Shown: in pieces, positions 1 through 9,006 of the stretch | Layout of the letters: the number at the start of each line of letters is the position of its first letter | How positions within the stretch are numbered: the stretch's first letter is position 1 | Source: Microbacterium paraoxydans | GTDB lineage: Bacteria; Actinomycetota; Actinomycetes; Actinomycetales; Microbacteriaceae | DNA: 64,000 nt | Assembly (NCBI RefSeq): GCF_019056515.1 | Contig: NZ_CP064873.1 | Span: 248,001 to 312,000 of the forward strand | Direction: 5' to 3' | Notes under the pieces: model-generated | Told to the model about the DNA's origin: nothing | The model's input: only the letters and a program-made list of their open reading frames with translations | Database searches by the model: none | Position numbers and translations under genes: made by a program

Positions 1-215
1 ACCCGGAGACGGTGACGTTCTGGGAGGAGGGGCGCACCTACCTCGAGGGCGAGCTCGACAAGACCTACGCCGCGTTCCAGGATGACGCCTCCTTCGGTGG
101 CATCGCCATGCACCACTACGACGATCTGCTGATGCTGCCATCGGCCTGGGACGACACCCCGCCGGTCTACTACCCGGTGCCCGGCGCCGGCCCGGGAGGC
201 CCCGCCCTGCCCTGA
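1..215 (+). CDS. C-terminal end of an unrecognised protein (5' partial)
   Basis: The reading frame is open from the left edge and ends at TGA 213-215, so only the last 71 or so residues are present. A GTG at 12 could be a start, but the frame continues upstream without a stop and there is no ribosome site in front of it, so this is taken as a tail. The visible part is acidic and aromatic (FWEEGRTYLEGELDK, IAMHHYDDLLML) and ends in a Gly/Pro-rich stretch. No catalytic motif can be assigned. The gene runs convergent to the DksA-like gene at 311-655. Confidence 0.5.
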   Translation, partial: PETVTFWEEGRTYLEGELDKTYAAFQDDASFGGIAMHHYDDLLMLPSAWDDTPPVYYPVPGAGPGGPALP

Positions 216-310
216 CCCGTGGTCACACCTTCGGAGATCCCGGCCGGCACGCCGTCGACAGTCCCTGTCGCCCGGCGTGCCGGCCCACGTCTCCGAAGTC
301 GTGCCCGGCG

Positions 311-655
311 TCAGCGACCGAGCTTCTCGGCGCAGGCGACGCAGTACTCCGCGAACGGCCGCACCTCCAGGCGCTCCGGCGGGATGGGTCGCCCGCAGTG
401 CGCGCAGATGCCGTAGGTCCCGGCGTCCATCCGCATCAGCGCCTCGTCCACCTGGCGGAGCTCCTCCTGCGCCGCCTCGGCCAGCCCCGACAGTCGGGAC
501 CACTCCGACGAGAGCGTCACCCCCTCCGGGTCGTGCTCGTCATCGTCGTTCGAGCCCTCGCGGTCGTGCATGAGCTCCGCGAGCGTAGTCGCCGTCGCCG
601 CGACGCGGGCTTCGGCCTCGGCGCGGCGCTCTTGCAACAGCGCTCGCAGATCCAT
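311..655 (-). CDS. DksA/TraR-family C4 zinc-finger protein
   Basis: The product is 114 aa. Its first ~75 residues are charged and helical (likely coiled coil, with an acidic insert NDDDEHDPEG). They are followed by a four-cysteine zinc finger, CAHCGRPI and then YCVACAEKLGR. This layout is that of short actinobacterial DksA/TraR proteins, which in other bacteria bind RNA polymerase in the secondary channel. Actinobacterial members often lack the acidic tip residues of true DksA, so the exact role is open. The ATG at 655 directly precedes MDLRALLQERR. The gene stands alone, with a repeat-rich gap upstream. Confidence 0.85.
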   Translation of the reverse strand: MDLRALLQERRAEAEARVAATATTLAELMHDREGSNDDDEHDPEGVTLSSEWSRLSGLAEAAQEELRQVDEALMRMDAGTYGICAHCGRPIPPERLEVRPFAEYCVACAEKLGR

Positions 656-718
656 CCGCCCACTCTAGGCCCGCCCTGCGACACCCGCGTCGTCGCCGGA
701 CCAGCCGTCCGCGCGAGA

Positions 719-869
719 TCAGGCGACACCGGCTGCAGGTGCCTGAACTCCCGCGCCTGCCTGTCCCCTCCGGACAGCCTGCCCCCGCGACCGCTCGCGC
801 AGGTTCAGGCATCCGCGCGGCATCAGGCGACCCTGGTGACAGGTGCCTGAACCCGCGCGAATGCCTGTC
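719..869. repeat. Intergenic CAGGCG/TGCCTGA repeat, two direct copies plus an inverted part
   Basis: Two ~47-base copies start at 719 and 823. Both run TCAGGCGAC, then CAGGTGCCTGAAC, then TGCCTGTCCC. Between them (790-822) the same words occur in inverse form (GTTCAGGCATCCGCGCGG), so the stretch can fold into several alternative hairpins. The same word set recurs at 57405-57467 and 59470-59532, which makes this a dispersed family. The stretch fills most of the gap between the DksA-like gene and the MMPL gene. Confidence 0.7.
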
Positions 870-884
870 CCGCGCGAACCAGAC

Positions 885-3422
885 TCAGCCGCGACGGGTG
901 CGCGGGGGCTCCACGGTGGGGACGGAGTCGGTGTGCACGCTGGGGTGGTCCCGCTCCAGCGCCGCGCCCTCCATGTCGACGTTCGGGATGATGCGGTCGA
1001 GCCACTTCGGCAGCCACCAGGCCGAGCGTCCGAGCAGGTGCATGAGCGCGGGCATCAGCAGCATCCGCACCACGAACGCGTCGAGCAGCACGCCGAACGC
1101 GAGACCGAACCCGATGGACCGGATGATGGTCGACTCCGAGAACACGAACCCGCCGAACACCGACACCATGATGAGCGCGGCCGCGATGACGACCGAGCGC
1201 CCGGCTCGGAAGCCCTGCGCCACGGCATCGCGCGCGGAGGCGCCGTGAACATAGGCCTCCCGCATCCCCGACGCGAGGAAGAGCTGGTAGTCCATCGCGA
1301 GTCCGAACAGGATGCCGACGAGGATCACCGGCAGGAAGCTCAGGATCGGACCGGTGCTGTGCAACCCGATGAGGTCGGCGCCCCACCCCCACTGGAACAC
1401 CGCGACGATGAGCCCGTACGTCGCGAACAGCGACAGCACGAACCCTCCTGTGGCGATGAGCGGCACGAGCAGCGAGCGGAACACGACGATCATGATGAGC
1501 AGCGACAGGCCCACGACGACCACGAGGTACAGCGGGAGCACGCTCGCCAGAGCCTCGGAGATGTCGATGTTGGTGGCGGCCTGACCGGCGACGCCGAGGG
1601 TGATGCCGCCGTCGATCTCGGGGAGACCCCGCAGATCCTGCACCAGCTTCTCGGTGGAGGCGCTGTTCGGGCCTTCGGCGGGCAGCACCTGGAAGGCGAG
1701 GAGCGTGTTGTCGTCCGACGTCGCGACGGGGGCCACCGCGACCACGTCGTCCTGCTCGGCGATCTTCTCCGCCACGGTCACCTGCGTGGCCAGCAGGTCG
1801 TCGTCGCTCACGGCGTCGTCGAGGGTCGCGGTCACCAGGAGCGGCCCGTTCGCGCCCTCGCCGAACTGCTCGTCGACGGTCGAGAACGCGCGGTAGCTGG
1901 TGGAGTCGGCCGGTTCGCTCGACCCGTCGGGGAGGCCGAGGCGCATCGACATCGCGGGGATCGCGATCACGAGCAGCGCGACGACGCTGACGAGCGCGGT
2001 GACGACGGCGCGCAGCGTCGACATCCGCCGCACGGGCTTCCCGGCCACGTGCTCCTGGCCGATGGTCGCCCGCGCCTTGCGGCCGAGCAGACGGGTGCCG
2101 ACGAGGCCGAGGATCGCCGGGGCGAGAGTCACGGCGACGAGCACGGCGACGGCGACGCACACCGCTCCCACCGTGCCCATGAGGCCGAGGAACGGCACGC
2201 CCGTCACGTTGAGGGCGAGGAGCGCGACGATGACCGTGGTCCCCGCGAACACCACCGCGGTCCCGGAGGTACCCGTGGCCAGACCGATGGACTCGCGCAC
2301 GGGCGACCCGGCCAGCAGCTGCTTGCGGTGCCGGTTCACGATGAAGAGGGAGTAGTCGATGCCGACCGCGAGCCCCAGCATCACGCCGAGGACGGGAGTC
2401 ACCGAGGCCATGTCGACGACGCCGGAGAACGCGAGCGACGCCGTGACGCCCACGCCGACGCCGACCACGGCCGTGACGATGGGCAGGGCCGCACCGATCA
2501 GCGAACCGAGCATCACGATGAGCACGACCGCGGCGAACGCGAGACCGATGGCCTCGCCGACGCCGAAGATCTCGGGCACGCCCTGGGCGATGTCGGTGCC
2601 GAAGTCGACCGTGACGCCGTCGATCTCCTCGTCCTGGAAGTGGGCGATGGTGCTCTGCTTGGTCTCTTCGGCGAGCTCCAGGCGCGGATCGACGAAGGAG
2701 ACGTTGACGATGGCCGTGGAGCCGTCCTCCGAGACGACGCCGATGCCGTCCGCGAGGTCCAGCAGGGTCGTGCCGAGGTCCAGCTGCTCCGCGCTGTCGG
2801 CGAGCTCCGCGCGGTTCTCGTCGATGGTGTCCTGCTGCGCGTCGAGCTGCGCGAGCTGGGCGTTCAGCTGCGCGAGCTGCGCGTCGAGCGCGGCGGTCTG
2901 CTGGGCTGGCGCGCCGGCGGCCTCGGCCTGCGCGCGCGCCCCTTCGAGCTGGGTGATCCCGGCCTCGAGCTGTGCCCGGCCGTCGTCGAGCTGGGCCTGG
3001 CCGGCGTCGAGCTGGGCGCGGCCGTCGTCGAGCTGGGCCTGGCCGTCCGTCAGCTCCTTCGCCTGCTCGTCCTGCAGCCGCTGGGCGTCGAACGGGTCGA
3101 CGACGGAGGCGACGCCGTCGAGGTCTCCCGCGCTCGCGGCGAGGTCGGAGATCGCCTGCTTCTGCTCGTCGGTGAAGGGCTCCCCGTCGTCCGTCCGGTA
3201 GACCACCGTCCCGGTGCCCCCGGCGGTGTCCGGCAGCTTGTCGGCGAGCTGATCGGTGACCTCGCCGGAGGCGGTGCCGGGGATGTCGAAGCTGTTGCTC
3301 AGCGTGCCGCCGAAGGTGAGGAAGGCGCCGACGCCGAGCCCGAGGATGAGCACCCAGGAGACGATCACCGTCCACGCCCTGCGCGCAGCGAAAGAACCCA
3401 GACGGAACAGCAGTGAAGCCAC
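885..3422 (-). CDS. MMPL-family RND-type transporter
   Basis: The product is 845 aa from GTG 3422, which has AAGGAG six bases upstream; the frame is open further upstream but lacks a better start. It has the usual MMPL plan: one transmembrane helix near residues 14-35, a large extracytoplasmic loop, five helices, a second loop and five more helices. The first loop (about residues 115-215) is a repetitive coiled coil built on the unit AQLDDGRAQLDAGQ, followed by Ala/Gln-rich heptads. Acidic residues in the transmembrane parts (for example GIDYSLFIVNRHR, AMDYQLFLASGMREAY) match the proton-relay signatures of the family. Members export lipids or hydrophobic compounds at the inner membrane. The gene is divergent from the TetR gene at 3491, its probable regulator. 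Confidence 0.93.
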   Translation of the reverse strand: MASLLFRLGSFAARRAWTVIVSWVLILGLGVGAFLTFGGTLSNSFDIPGTASGEVTDQLADKLPDTAGGTGTVVYRTDDGEPFTDEQKQAISDLAASAGDLDGVASVVDPFDAQRLQDEQAKELTDGQAQLDDGRAQLDAGQAQLDDGRAQLEAGITQLEGARAQAEAAGAPAQQTAALDAQLAQLNAQLAQLDAQQDTIDENRAELADSAEQLDLGTTLLDLADGIGVVSEDGSTAIVNVSFVDPRLELAEETKQSTIAHFQDEEIDGVTVDFGTDIAQGVPEIFGVGEAIGLAFAAVVLIVMLGSLIGAALPIVTAVVGVGVGVTASLAFSGVVDMASVTPVLGVMLGLAVGIDYSLFIVNRHRKQLLAGSPVRESIGLATGTSGTAVVFAGTTVIVALLALNVTGVPFLGLMGTVGAVCVAVAVLVAVTLAPAILGLVGTRLLGRKARATIGQEHVAGKPVRRMSTLRAVVTALVSVVALLVIAIPAMSMRLGLPDGSSEPADSTSYRAFSTVDEQFGEGANGPLLVTATLDDAVSDDDLLATQVTVAEKIAEQDDVVAVAPVATSDDNTLLAFQVLPAEGPNSASTEKLVQDLRGLPEIDGGITLGVAGQAATNIDISEALASVLPLYLVVVVGLSLLIMIVVFRSLLVPLIATGGFVLSLFATYGLIVAVFQWGWGADLIGLHSTGPILSFLPVILVGILFGLAMDYQLFLASGMREAYVHGASARDAVAQGFRAGRSVVIAAALIMVSVFGGFVFSESTIIRSIGFGLAFGVLLDAFVVRMLLMPALMHLLGRSAWWLPKWLDRIIPNVDMEGAALERDHPSVHTDSVPTVEPPRTRRG

Positions 3423-3434
3423 GTGATCTCCTTC

Positions 3435-3465
3435 AGACGAAAAGAGCATACGGCACGTCTCGTCT
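3435..3465. promoter_or_regulatory. Inverted repeat between MMPL and TetR genes, candidate operator
   Basis: AGACGA (3435-3440) and TCGTCT (3460-3465) form a 6-bp dyad with a 19-base spacer in the 68-base gap between the divergent genes. The position and spacing suit a TetR dimer site controlling both directions. The assignment is by position only. Confidence 0.4.
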
Positions 3466-3478
3466 AGGGATCTGTGGC

Positions 3479-3484
3479 TATCCT
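3479..3484 (+). promoter_or_regulatory. -10 box TATCCT of a leaderless tetR transcript
   Basis: TATCCT ends six bases before the ATG at 3491, so transcription should begin at or next to the start codon. No Shine-Dalgarno sequence is present. The same arrangement recurs at seven other genes in the window. Confidence 0.45.
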
Positions 3485-3490
3485 GAACGC

Positions 3491-4063
3491 ATGGTGAACG
3501 AGCATCGCAGTGGCCCTGTGCGCAGCACTGCGGCCCGCGAGGCGATCCTCGATGCGACGGCCCGGCTCTTCCACAATCAGGGGTATGACCGGCTCACGAT
3601 CGAGGGCATCGCCAAGGAGGCCAAGGTCGGCAAGCAGACCATCTACCGCTGGTGGCCGTCGCGCGGCGCGCTCATCGGGGAGTGCCTGGCCGAGGGACGC
3701 CTCATCCCCGTGGACTTCGTCGTGCCCGACACCGGAGACCTCTCCGCCGACGTGGAGACCTGGCTGCGGAGCGTCCTGTCGATCCTCGAGAAGCCCCAGG
3801 GCGGTGTGCTGCTGCGGTCTCTCGTGGCCGCGGCCACGGAGGATGCCTCGGTCGGTGCGCACCTCGGCGAGAGCCTCGGGGTGGAGAAGTACCTGTCGGA
3901 GCGTCTCCGCGGCGGCATCCGCGACGGTCAGCTGCCGGAGGACGCCCCGGTCGAGCAGCTCGGTCGCGCCATCCTCGGGGCCATCATCGTGGAGTCTCTC
4001 GGCCGCGAGGCCCACGATCCGGGTTCCGTCGTCGCCCTGACCCGCTACCTCTTCGCTCGCTGA
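3491..4063 (+). CDS. TetR/AcrR-family transcriptional regulator
   Basis: The product is 190 aa. The N-terminal helix-turn-helix (residues ~14-60) ends in the typical GKQTIYRWWPSRGALIGE. The remainder is an all-helical ligand-binding domain like that of TetR_C_16-type repressors. The ATG at 3491 is chosen because a -10 box sits directly before it and because upstream codons would run into the MMPL promoter region. It is divergent from the MMPL exporter and probably represses it in response to an exported compound. The protein is the same length as, and clearly similar to, the TetR at 13286-13858, so the two are paralogues. Confidence 0.9.
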   Translation: MVNEHRSGPVRSTAAREAILDATARLFHNQGYDRLTIEGIAKEAKVGKQTIYRWWPSRGALIGECLAEGRLIPVDFVVPDTGDLSADVETWLRSVLSILEKPQGGVLLRSLVAAATEDASVGAHLGESLGVEKYLSERLRGGIRDGQLPEDAPVEQLGRAILGAIIVESLGREAHDPGSVVALTRYLFAR

Positions 4064-4064
4064 G

Positions 4065-4130
4065 GTCGCGGATTCGCACGGGGTCGCACGGATTCAGGGA
4101 ACCCCTGCGACCCGGGTGCGAATCTGCGAC
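4065..4130. terminator. Long hairpin between convergent genes, probable bidirectional terminator or repeat
   Basis: The left arm 4065-4088 (GTCGC, GATTCGCAC, GGGTCGCA in order) pairs with the right arm 4106-4130 (TGCGACCC, GTGCGAATC, GCGAC) with one mismatch and a small bulge. The loop is about 17 bases. It starts directly after the tetR stop and ends 12 bases before the stop of the convergent small gene. There is no T run, as is common for high-GC actinobacteria. Confidence 0.55.
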
Positions 4131-4141
4131 GCGGGCCCGGA

Positions 4142-4285
4142 TCAGCCGAGGAGCAGGGTGAGCACGGTCGCGCCGCCGCCACCGAGGATCAGCGCCACGA
4201 TGACGGTCCACGCGATGATGCGGATGCGCCGGTTGCGCTTCTCGCCGAGGTCGCCGTAGTCCTCGCTGAGGCCGTCGCCGCTCAT
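4142..4285 (-). CDS. Small single-pass membrane protein downstream of purL
   Basis: The product is 47 aa, with an acidic N-terminus ([16 protein letters not shown]), a basic NRRIRI stop-transfer patch and one transmembrane helix (IAWTVIVALILGGGGATVLTLLL). Its ATG overlaps the purL stop by one base (TGATG), so it is probably translated by coupling from the purL message. The function is unknown. Confidence 0.75.
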   Translation of the reverse strand: MSGDGLSEDYGDLGEKRNRRIRIIAWTVIVALILGGGGATVLTLLLG

Positions 4286-6612
4286 CAGGCCACCGGCTCC
4301 GTGACGGTCGGGCCGAAGTACGACGGCAGCGTGGCCTGCGAGCGCTCGCGGAGCTCGGCGGCCGAGACGGTGAAGACGTCCTGCACCTCGAGCTGCGGCT
4401 CGCTGTCCGTGACGCCGATGCGGGCGACCGGGTAGCCGCGGCCCTCGCAGAGCCCGCGGAACTTCACGTCGTCCTCGCGGGGAACGGTCACGATCACGCG
4501 GCCGGTCGACTCGGAGAACAGGGCGGTCGCGGCGTCCACGCCATCGCGCTCGATGATCTCGTTGAGCCAGACCCGGGCGCCGACGCCGAAGCGCATGACG
4601 CCCTCGGCCAGGGCCTGCGCGAGACCGCCTTCGGAAAGGTCGTGCGCCGAGGAGATGAGCCACTCGTCACGGGCCGCGGCGAGCAGTCCGGCGAGGCGCT
4701 TCTCGCCCGCGAGGTCGACCTTCGGCGGGCGGCCGCCGAGATGCTGGTGCACGACCTCGGCCCACGCGGAGCCGGAGAGCTCGGTCGACGTGGTGCCGAG
4801 CAGGTAGATGTTCTGCCCCTCGTCCTGCCAGCCGGACGGGATGCGGCGGGAGACGTCGTCGATGATGCCCAGCACGCCGACGAGCGGGGTCGGGTGGATC
4901 GGCACGTCGCCGGTCTGGTTGTAGAACGAGACGTTGCCGCCGGTGACGGGGGTGCCCAGCTCGTAGCAGCCGTCTGCGAGGCCGTCGACGGTCTGCCCGA
5001 ACTGCCACATGACCTCGGGGTTCTCGGGAGAGCCGAAGTTGAGGCAGTCGGTGATGGCCGTTGGCACGGCACCGGTGACGGCGACGTTGCGATACGCCTC
5101 GGCGAGCGCGAGCTGCGCGCCGGCGTACGGATCAAGCTGGCAGTAGCGGCCGTTGGCGTCGGTGGCGACGGAGAAGCCCAGGCCGGACTCCTCGTCCACG
5201 CGGATCATGCCGGCGTCGTCGGGGAAGCTCAGGGCCGTGTTACCGAGCACGTAGTAGTCGTACTGGTTCGTGATCCAGCTCGTGTCCGCGAGGTTCGGGG
5301 AGGCGACGAGGGCGAGGAACTGCTCGCGCAGCGTCTCCGCGTCGTTCGCGCGCGGCAGGTTCTCGGCGGCGTCGGCCTGCAGCGCGTCGATCCACGTAGG
5401 GTAGGCGACCGGGCGGTCGTAGACGGGACCGTCGACCGCGACGGTCGAGGGGTCGACATCGACGATGCGCTCGCCCTGCCAGTCGATGATGAGGCGTCCA
5501 TCGCCGGTGACCTCGCCGAGCACGGAGGTCTCGACCTCCCACTTGTTCACGACGGCCAGGAAGGCGTCGAGCTTCTCGGGGGCGACGATGGCCATCATGC
5601 GCTCCTGCGACTCCGACATGAGGATCTCCTCGGCCGTGAGTGTGGGGTCGCGCAGCAGCACGTTGTCGAGCGAGACGTGCATGCCGCTGTTGCCGTTGGC
5701 CGCGAGCTCGCTGGTCGCGCAGGAGATGCCGGCGGCGCCGAGGTCCTGGATCGCCTCGACGAGTTCGCCGCGGTAGAGCTCCAGACAGCACTCGATGAGC
5801 ACCTTCTCGGCGAACGGGTCGCCCACCTGCACCGCGGGGCGCTTGGTCGGGCCGCCGTCGGCGAACGTGTCGGAGGCCAGGATGCTCGCGCCGCCGATGC
5901 CGTCGCCGCCGGTGCGGGCACCGAACAGGACGACCTTGTTGCCGACGCCGGTGGCGTTCGCGAGCTTGAGGTCTTCGTGGCGCAGCACTCCCACCGCGAG
6001 CGCGTTCACGAGCGGGTTGGCCTGATAGACGGAATCGAAAACCGTCTCGCCGCCGATGTTCGGAAGGCCGAGGCAGTTGCCGTAGAAGCTGATGCCGCTG
6101 GTCACGCCGTGCACGACGCGGGCGGTGTCCGGGTGGTCGATCGCACCGAAGCGCAGGGCGTCCATCACGGCGACGGGGCGGGCGCCCATCGAGATGATGT
6201 CGCGGACGATGCCGCCGACACCGGTCGCCGCACCCTGGAAGGGCTCGATGAACGACGGGTGGTTGTGCGACTCGGCCTTGAAGGTCACGGCCCAGCCCTC
6301 GCCGACGTCGACGACGCCCGCGTTCTGGCCCATGCCGACCATCAGGCGTTCCTTCATCTCGTCGGAGACCTTCTGGCCGAAGCGGCGCAGGTAGTTCTTG
6401 CTCGACTTGTAGGAGCAGTGCTCCGACCACATCACCGAGTACATCGCCAGCTCGCCCGAGGTGGGGCGGCGGCCGAGGATCTCCTTGATGCGCGCGTACT
6501 CGTCGTCCTTGAGCCCGAGGGCGCCGTACGGCTGCTCCTTCTCGGGCGTCGCGATCGCGTTCTCGACGGAGTCGGGGACGTGCTGGGGGGAAGGTGCAGG
6601 GGCGGTGGTCAC
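4285..6612 (-). CDS. purL: Phosphoribosylformylglycinamidine synthase subunit PurL
   Basis: The product is 775 aa from GTG 6612, which has GGAG five bases upstream. A GTG at 6618 is also possible, but the GGAG touches it. PurL makes formylglycinamidine ribonucleotide from FGAR, ATP and glutamine-derived ammonia in purine biosynthesis. It is the small form, which works with separate PurS and PurQ; neither is in this window. The N-terminal [16 protein letters not shown] carries the catalytic His region, and glycine-rich ATP-binding segments follow ([23 protein letters not shown]). Both PurM-like halves are present and the length is normal. Confidence 0.97.
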   Translation of the reverse strand: MTTAPAPSPQHVPDSVENAIATPEKEQPYGALGLKDDEYARIKEILGRRPTSGELAMYSVMWSEHCSYKSSKNYLRRFGQKVSDEMKERLMVGMGQNAGVVDVGEGWAVTFKAESHNHPSFIEPFQGAATGVGGIVRDIISMGARPVAVMDALRFGAIDHPDTARVVHGVTSGISFYGNCLGLPNIGGETVFDSVYQANPLVNALAVGVLRHEDLKLANATGVGNKVVLFGARTGGDGIGGASILASDTFADGGPTKRPAVQVGDPFAEKVLIECCLELYRGELVEAIQDLGAAGISCATSELAANGNSGMHVSLDNVLLRDPTLTAEEILMSESQERMMAIVAPEKLDAFLAVVNKWEVETSVLGEVTGDGRLIIDWQGERIVDVDPSTVAVDGPVYDRPVAYPTWIDALQADAAENLPRANDAETLREQFLALVASPNLADTSWITNQYDYYVLGNTALSFPDDAGMIRVDEESGLGFSVATDANGRYCQLDPYAGAQLALAEAYRNVAVTGAVPTAITDCLNFGSPENPEVMWQFGQTVDGLADGCYELGTPVTGGNVSFYNQTGDVPIHPTPLVGVLGIIDDVSRRIPSGWQDEGQNIYLLGTTSTELSGSAWAEVVHQHLGGRPPKVDLAGEKRLAGLLAAARDEWLISSAHDLSEGGLAQALAEGVMRFGVGARVWLNEIIERDGVDAATALFSESTGRVIVTVPREDDVKFRGLCEGRGYPVARIGVTDSEPQLEVQDVFTVSAAELRERSQATLPSYFGPTVTEPVA

Positions 6613-6721
6613 GCGCACTCCAAAGGAAGGGGCCGGCGGGGCGTCTTCAGTCTACCGGCGCGGTCGGGGCCGTTCTCTCGTGCGTGCCGTCGGACGGCGT
6701 CAGGACGGGAAGGCGGCGGCG

Positions 6722-7102
6722 TCATGGCAGCTCGGCGAGGGTCAGGCCCTGCGCGCGTGCGGCGGCGGCGAGCTCGCGGTCGAACGTGAGGAGCGCCGTG
6801 ACCACGTCGCCGAGTTCGAGCGCGGCGGCGAGGTGGAGAGCGTCCAGAGTGCGGAGCCCTGAGCCTGCCCGGGTGGCCGCGGTCAGCGTCTCGTCGTCGA
6901 GGGAGACGAGCGCGACGCGGTCGAGGAGGTCGACGACGGCTTCACGGTCGAGGGAACGGCGGTCGGCGATCGCGTGCAGCTCCACGGCGAGGAGGCGCGA
7001 GGAGACGAACTCGCTGCCGTCCGCGAAGGCGCGGACGACCGCTTCCGACCCCCCTTCCTCGATGAGTGCCTTCGCGGCTGCTGAGGTGTCGAGGTAGATC
7101 AC
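6722..7102 (-). CDS. PIN-domain ribonuclease toxin (VapC-like)
   Basis: The product is 126 aa with the four acidic positions of the PIN fold: D5 (MIYLDTSAAAK), E41 (AVELHA), D87 (RTLDALHLAAA) and D108 (LTFDREL). VapC-type toxins cleave tRNA or rRNA and are held inactive by the partner antitoxin. The ATG overlaps the antitoxin stop by four bases (ATGA), the standard arrangement of such pairs. Confidence 0.9.
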   Translation of the reverse strand: MIYLDTSAAAKALIEEGGSEAVVRAFADGSEFVSSRLLAVELHAIADRRSLDREAVVDLLDRVALVSLDDETLTAATRAGSGLRTLDALHLAAALELGDVVTALLTFDRELAAAARAQGLTLAELP

Positions 7103-7353
7103 GACCGGTCGGCTCGAAGCTCGCCGAGGATCTCCGTCACGGACAGCGAATCCGGCACGGGGGCGCGGCGGAGCGGACCGCTCGCGCGGGGCAGCGTCAC
7201 CCGCCCGTTGGCGATCATGCGTGTCCAGGCCGTCTCAGCGGGCGGCGACAGCTCGGCGATCGGGCGCCCGCGGTCTGTCACCGTCAGGTGCTCGCCGGCG
7301 GTGACGCGCGCCAGCACCCGCGCGGTCTGTTGATTCAGTTCGGTCTTCGACAC
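7099..7353 (-). CDS. Phd/YefM-type antitoxin
   Basis: The product is 84 aa. It begins VSKTELNQQTARVLARV and continues VTDRGRPIAEL, the signature of the Phd/YefM DNA-binding N-domain; the C-terminal part would wrap the PIN toxin. GTG 7353 is preferred because GAGGAG lies nine bases upstream. An ATG at 7362 touches that ribosome site and would add only MGT. The pair probably represses its own promoter through the palindromes just upstream. Confidence 0.88.
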   Translation of the reverse strand: MSKTELNQQTARVLARVTAGEHLTVTDRGRPIAELSPPAETAWTRMIANGRVTLPRASGPLRRAPVPDSLSVTEILGELRADRS

Positions 7354-7381
7354 GGTGCCCATCTCCTCAGGGTAGGTCCAA

Positions 7382-7400
7382 AGTAGTAGAACTACTAGTT
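7382..7400. promoter_or_regulatory. Overlapping palindromes upstream of the toxin-antitoxin operon
   Basis: AGTAGT-AGA-ACTACT (7382-7396) overlaps AACTA-C-TAGTT (7390-7400). This AT-rich patch in a GC-rich region sits about 30-45 bases before the antitoxin start, where a Phd-type autorepressor would bind. Confidence 0.5.
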
Positions 7401-7500
7401 CTCCGATTCGTGGGTCCAGTGAACCATCGCTCGGCGACATTGCGAGGCCGCACGGACGGATCTCCCCGAAGGCTCTGGATAACTCCCCTGCAGGGCAGCG

Positions 7501-8451
7501 TCAGGAGGAGGAGTGCGCTGCTGCGAACCGCTGCGCCAGCACCCCCGCCGCCTCGCGCAGCGCCTCGGGCCCGACCACCGTGAACGGCGCGTCGAACCGG
7601 GCCACCGCGGCGAGCACACCCGTCCACGACCAGGAGCCGACCGTGACTCGGCACGAGTCATCCGACAGCGGCACCACGGCGCCGTCTCCGACCCACGGCG
7701 CCACGTCCCGCGCCGGCAGGGCGATATCCACCACGCCCGTGCACGGCCAGCGGTCCTCGGTCGTCGAGCCCTTGGCACGGGCGGCGAGGAAGGTCTGTGC
7801 GTCCGCGGCGGGCAGGGGTCGCGGCGTGAAGGAGGGCCCGGTCGGCGTGCGTGGCTGCAGTCGATCGAGGCGATACGTGCGCCAATCGGCCGCGTCGAGG
7901 TCCCAGGCCAGCAGGTACCAGCGGCCCTCGCGCGCCACGACGGCATGAGGCTCGGTGCGCCGTGGAGGGCGGTCCCGCGCGGATCCGTAGTCGAAGCGGA
8001 GCACCTTCCGGTCGCGTACCGCCGCGCTCGCCGCCTCCAGTACGGCCGGGTCGGCGCGGACCGTGGCCGGTGCTCCGTCGAAGCGGATCCCGTCGATGCG
8101 GTGGCGCAGGCGTGAGGGCATGACCTGACGGACGGTCGCGAGCGCGCGCTGAGCGGCCTCGGTGACCTCGACCCCGGTCGCGCTCGCACTCTGCAGGGCG
8201 ACGGCGATCGCCACGGCCTGCTCGTCGTCGAACAGAAGCGGCGGCATGTCCGACCCCGCTTCGAGGCGGTAGCCGCCGTACGGGCCCTTGGCGGATCCGA
8301 TGCGGTAGCCGAGCGCGCGCAGTCGATCGACGTCGCGGCGCACCGTGCGCGGTGTGACGCCGAGACGGTCGGCGAGTTCCCCGCCGGGCCAGTCGCGCGT
8401 CGCCTGCAGCAGGGACAGCAGCGCGAGCATGCGCGACGAGCTTCCGGTCAT
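7501..8451 (-). CDS. YafY-type HTH/WYL-domain transcriptional regulator
   Basis: The product is 316 aa. The N-terminal winged helix (residues ~5-60, with LADRLGVTPRTVRRDVDRLR) is followed by a WYL domain (GRWYLLAWDLDAADWRTYRLDRL) and a C-terminal WCX-like domain. WYL proteins sense nucleic-acid-like or nucleotide ligands and control stress or neighbouring genes. It is divergent from the VOC-fold gene at 8551, the usual partner of such regulators. Confidence 0.9.
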   Translation of the reverse strand: MTGSSSRMLALLSLLQATRDWPGGELADRLGVTPRTVRRDVDRLRALGYRIGSAKGPYGGYRLEAGSDMPPLLFDDEQAVAIAVALQSASATGVEVTEAAQRALATVRQVMPSRLRHRIDGIRFDGAPATVRADPAVLEAASAAVRDRKVLRFDYGSARDRPPRRTEPHAVVAREGRWYLLAWDLDAADWRTYRLDRLQPRTPTGPSFTPRPLPAADAQTFLAARAKGSTTEDRWPCTGVVDIALPARDVAPWVGDGAVVPLSDDSCRVTVGSWSWTGVLAAVARFDAPFTVVGPEALREAAGVLAQRFAAAHSSS

Positions 8452-8482
8452 GGCTCCATTCTGCGGTGGAAAGAGGACAGAA

Positions 8483-8500
8483 ACAGACCTCTACCTCTGT
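8483..8500. promoter_or_regulatory. Short dyad in the WYL/VOC divergent gap
   Basis: ACAGA and TCTGT flank CCTCTACC, midway in the 99-base gap between the divergent genes. It is a candidate site for the WYL regulator, judged by position only. Confidence 0.3.
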
Positions 8501-8550
8501 GACGGTGGGATCACGCGGTCCGATCGGCGGACCGGGACACGGAGGACACC

Positions 8551-8991
8551 ATGACTCTCACGACCACCACTCACCTCAACTTCCGCGGCACGGCCCGTCA
8601 GGCCCTCGACTTCTACCGGTCGGTCTTCGGCGGCGAGGTGACCGCGGCCACCTACGGCCAGTTCGGGATGCCGGAGGGTGTTCCCGGGTTCGACAAGCTC
8701 GTGTTCGGCCAGCTCGACGGGCCCGTGCGCCTGATGGCGTATGACGTCCCGGGATCGGACGACACGGCCGCGACTGCCGGCACCACCCGTCGTGAGAATG
8801 GGATGACGATCACGGACCGCTCCTTCTTCCAGTCGCTGCGAGCGGACTCCCTGGATGAGCTGCAGCCCGTCTGGGACGCTCTCGTCGAGGGGGCGACGGT
8901 GATCGAACCTCTCGCCGCCTCCGCGTGGTCCGCCGGTTTCGGCATGCTCACCGACCGCTTCGGCGTGACCTGGGTCCTCGACGTCGCCTGA
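8551..8991 (+). CDS. PhnB-like VOC/glyoxalase-fold protein
   Basis: The product is 146 aa. It starts TTTTHLNFRGTARQALDFYRSVFGGEV and contains FGMPEGVPGFDKLVFGQL and a C-terminal FGMLTDRFGVTWVLDVA. This is the PhnB/3-demethylubiquinone-methyltransferase-like VOC fold. Many members lack a known reaction; some carry a metal site, but the ligands cannot be fixed here. The start has GGAGG eight bases upstream. It is divergent from the WYL regulator and probably controlled by it. Confidence 0.88.
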   Translation: MTLTTTTHLNFRGTARQALDFYRSVFGGEVTAATYGQFGMPEGVPGFDKLVFGQLDGPVRLMAYDVPGSDDTAATAGTTRRENGMTITDRSFFQSLRADSLDELQPVWDALVEGATVIEPLAASAWSAGFGMLTDRFGVTWVLDVA

Positions 8992-9006
8992 CCCCCGTCG
9001 GACCCT

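Noticed and set aside
843..3416. Very long open frame antisense to the MMPL gene
   Set aside because: It mirrors the GC-rich third positions of the MMPL gene, has an Arg/Asp/His-rich composition and matches no family.
4642..6789. Long open frame antisense to purL
   Set aside because: It lies wholly opposite a well-supported purL, with unnatural Val/Arg/Glu-rich composition.
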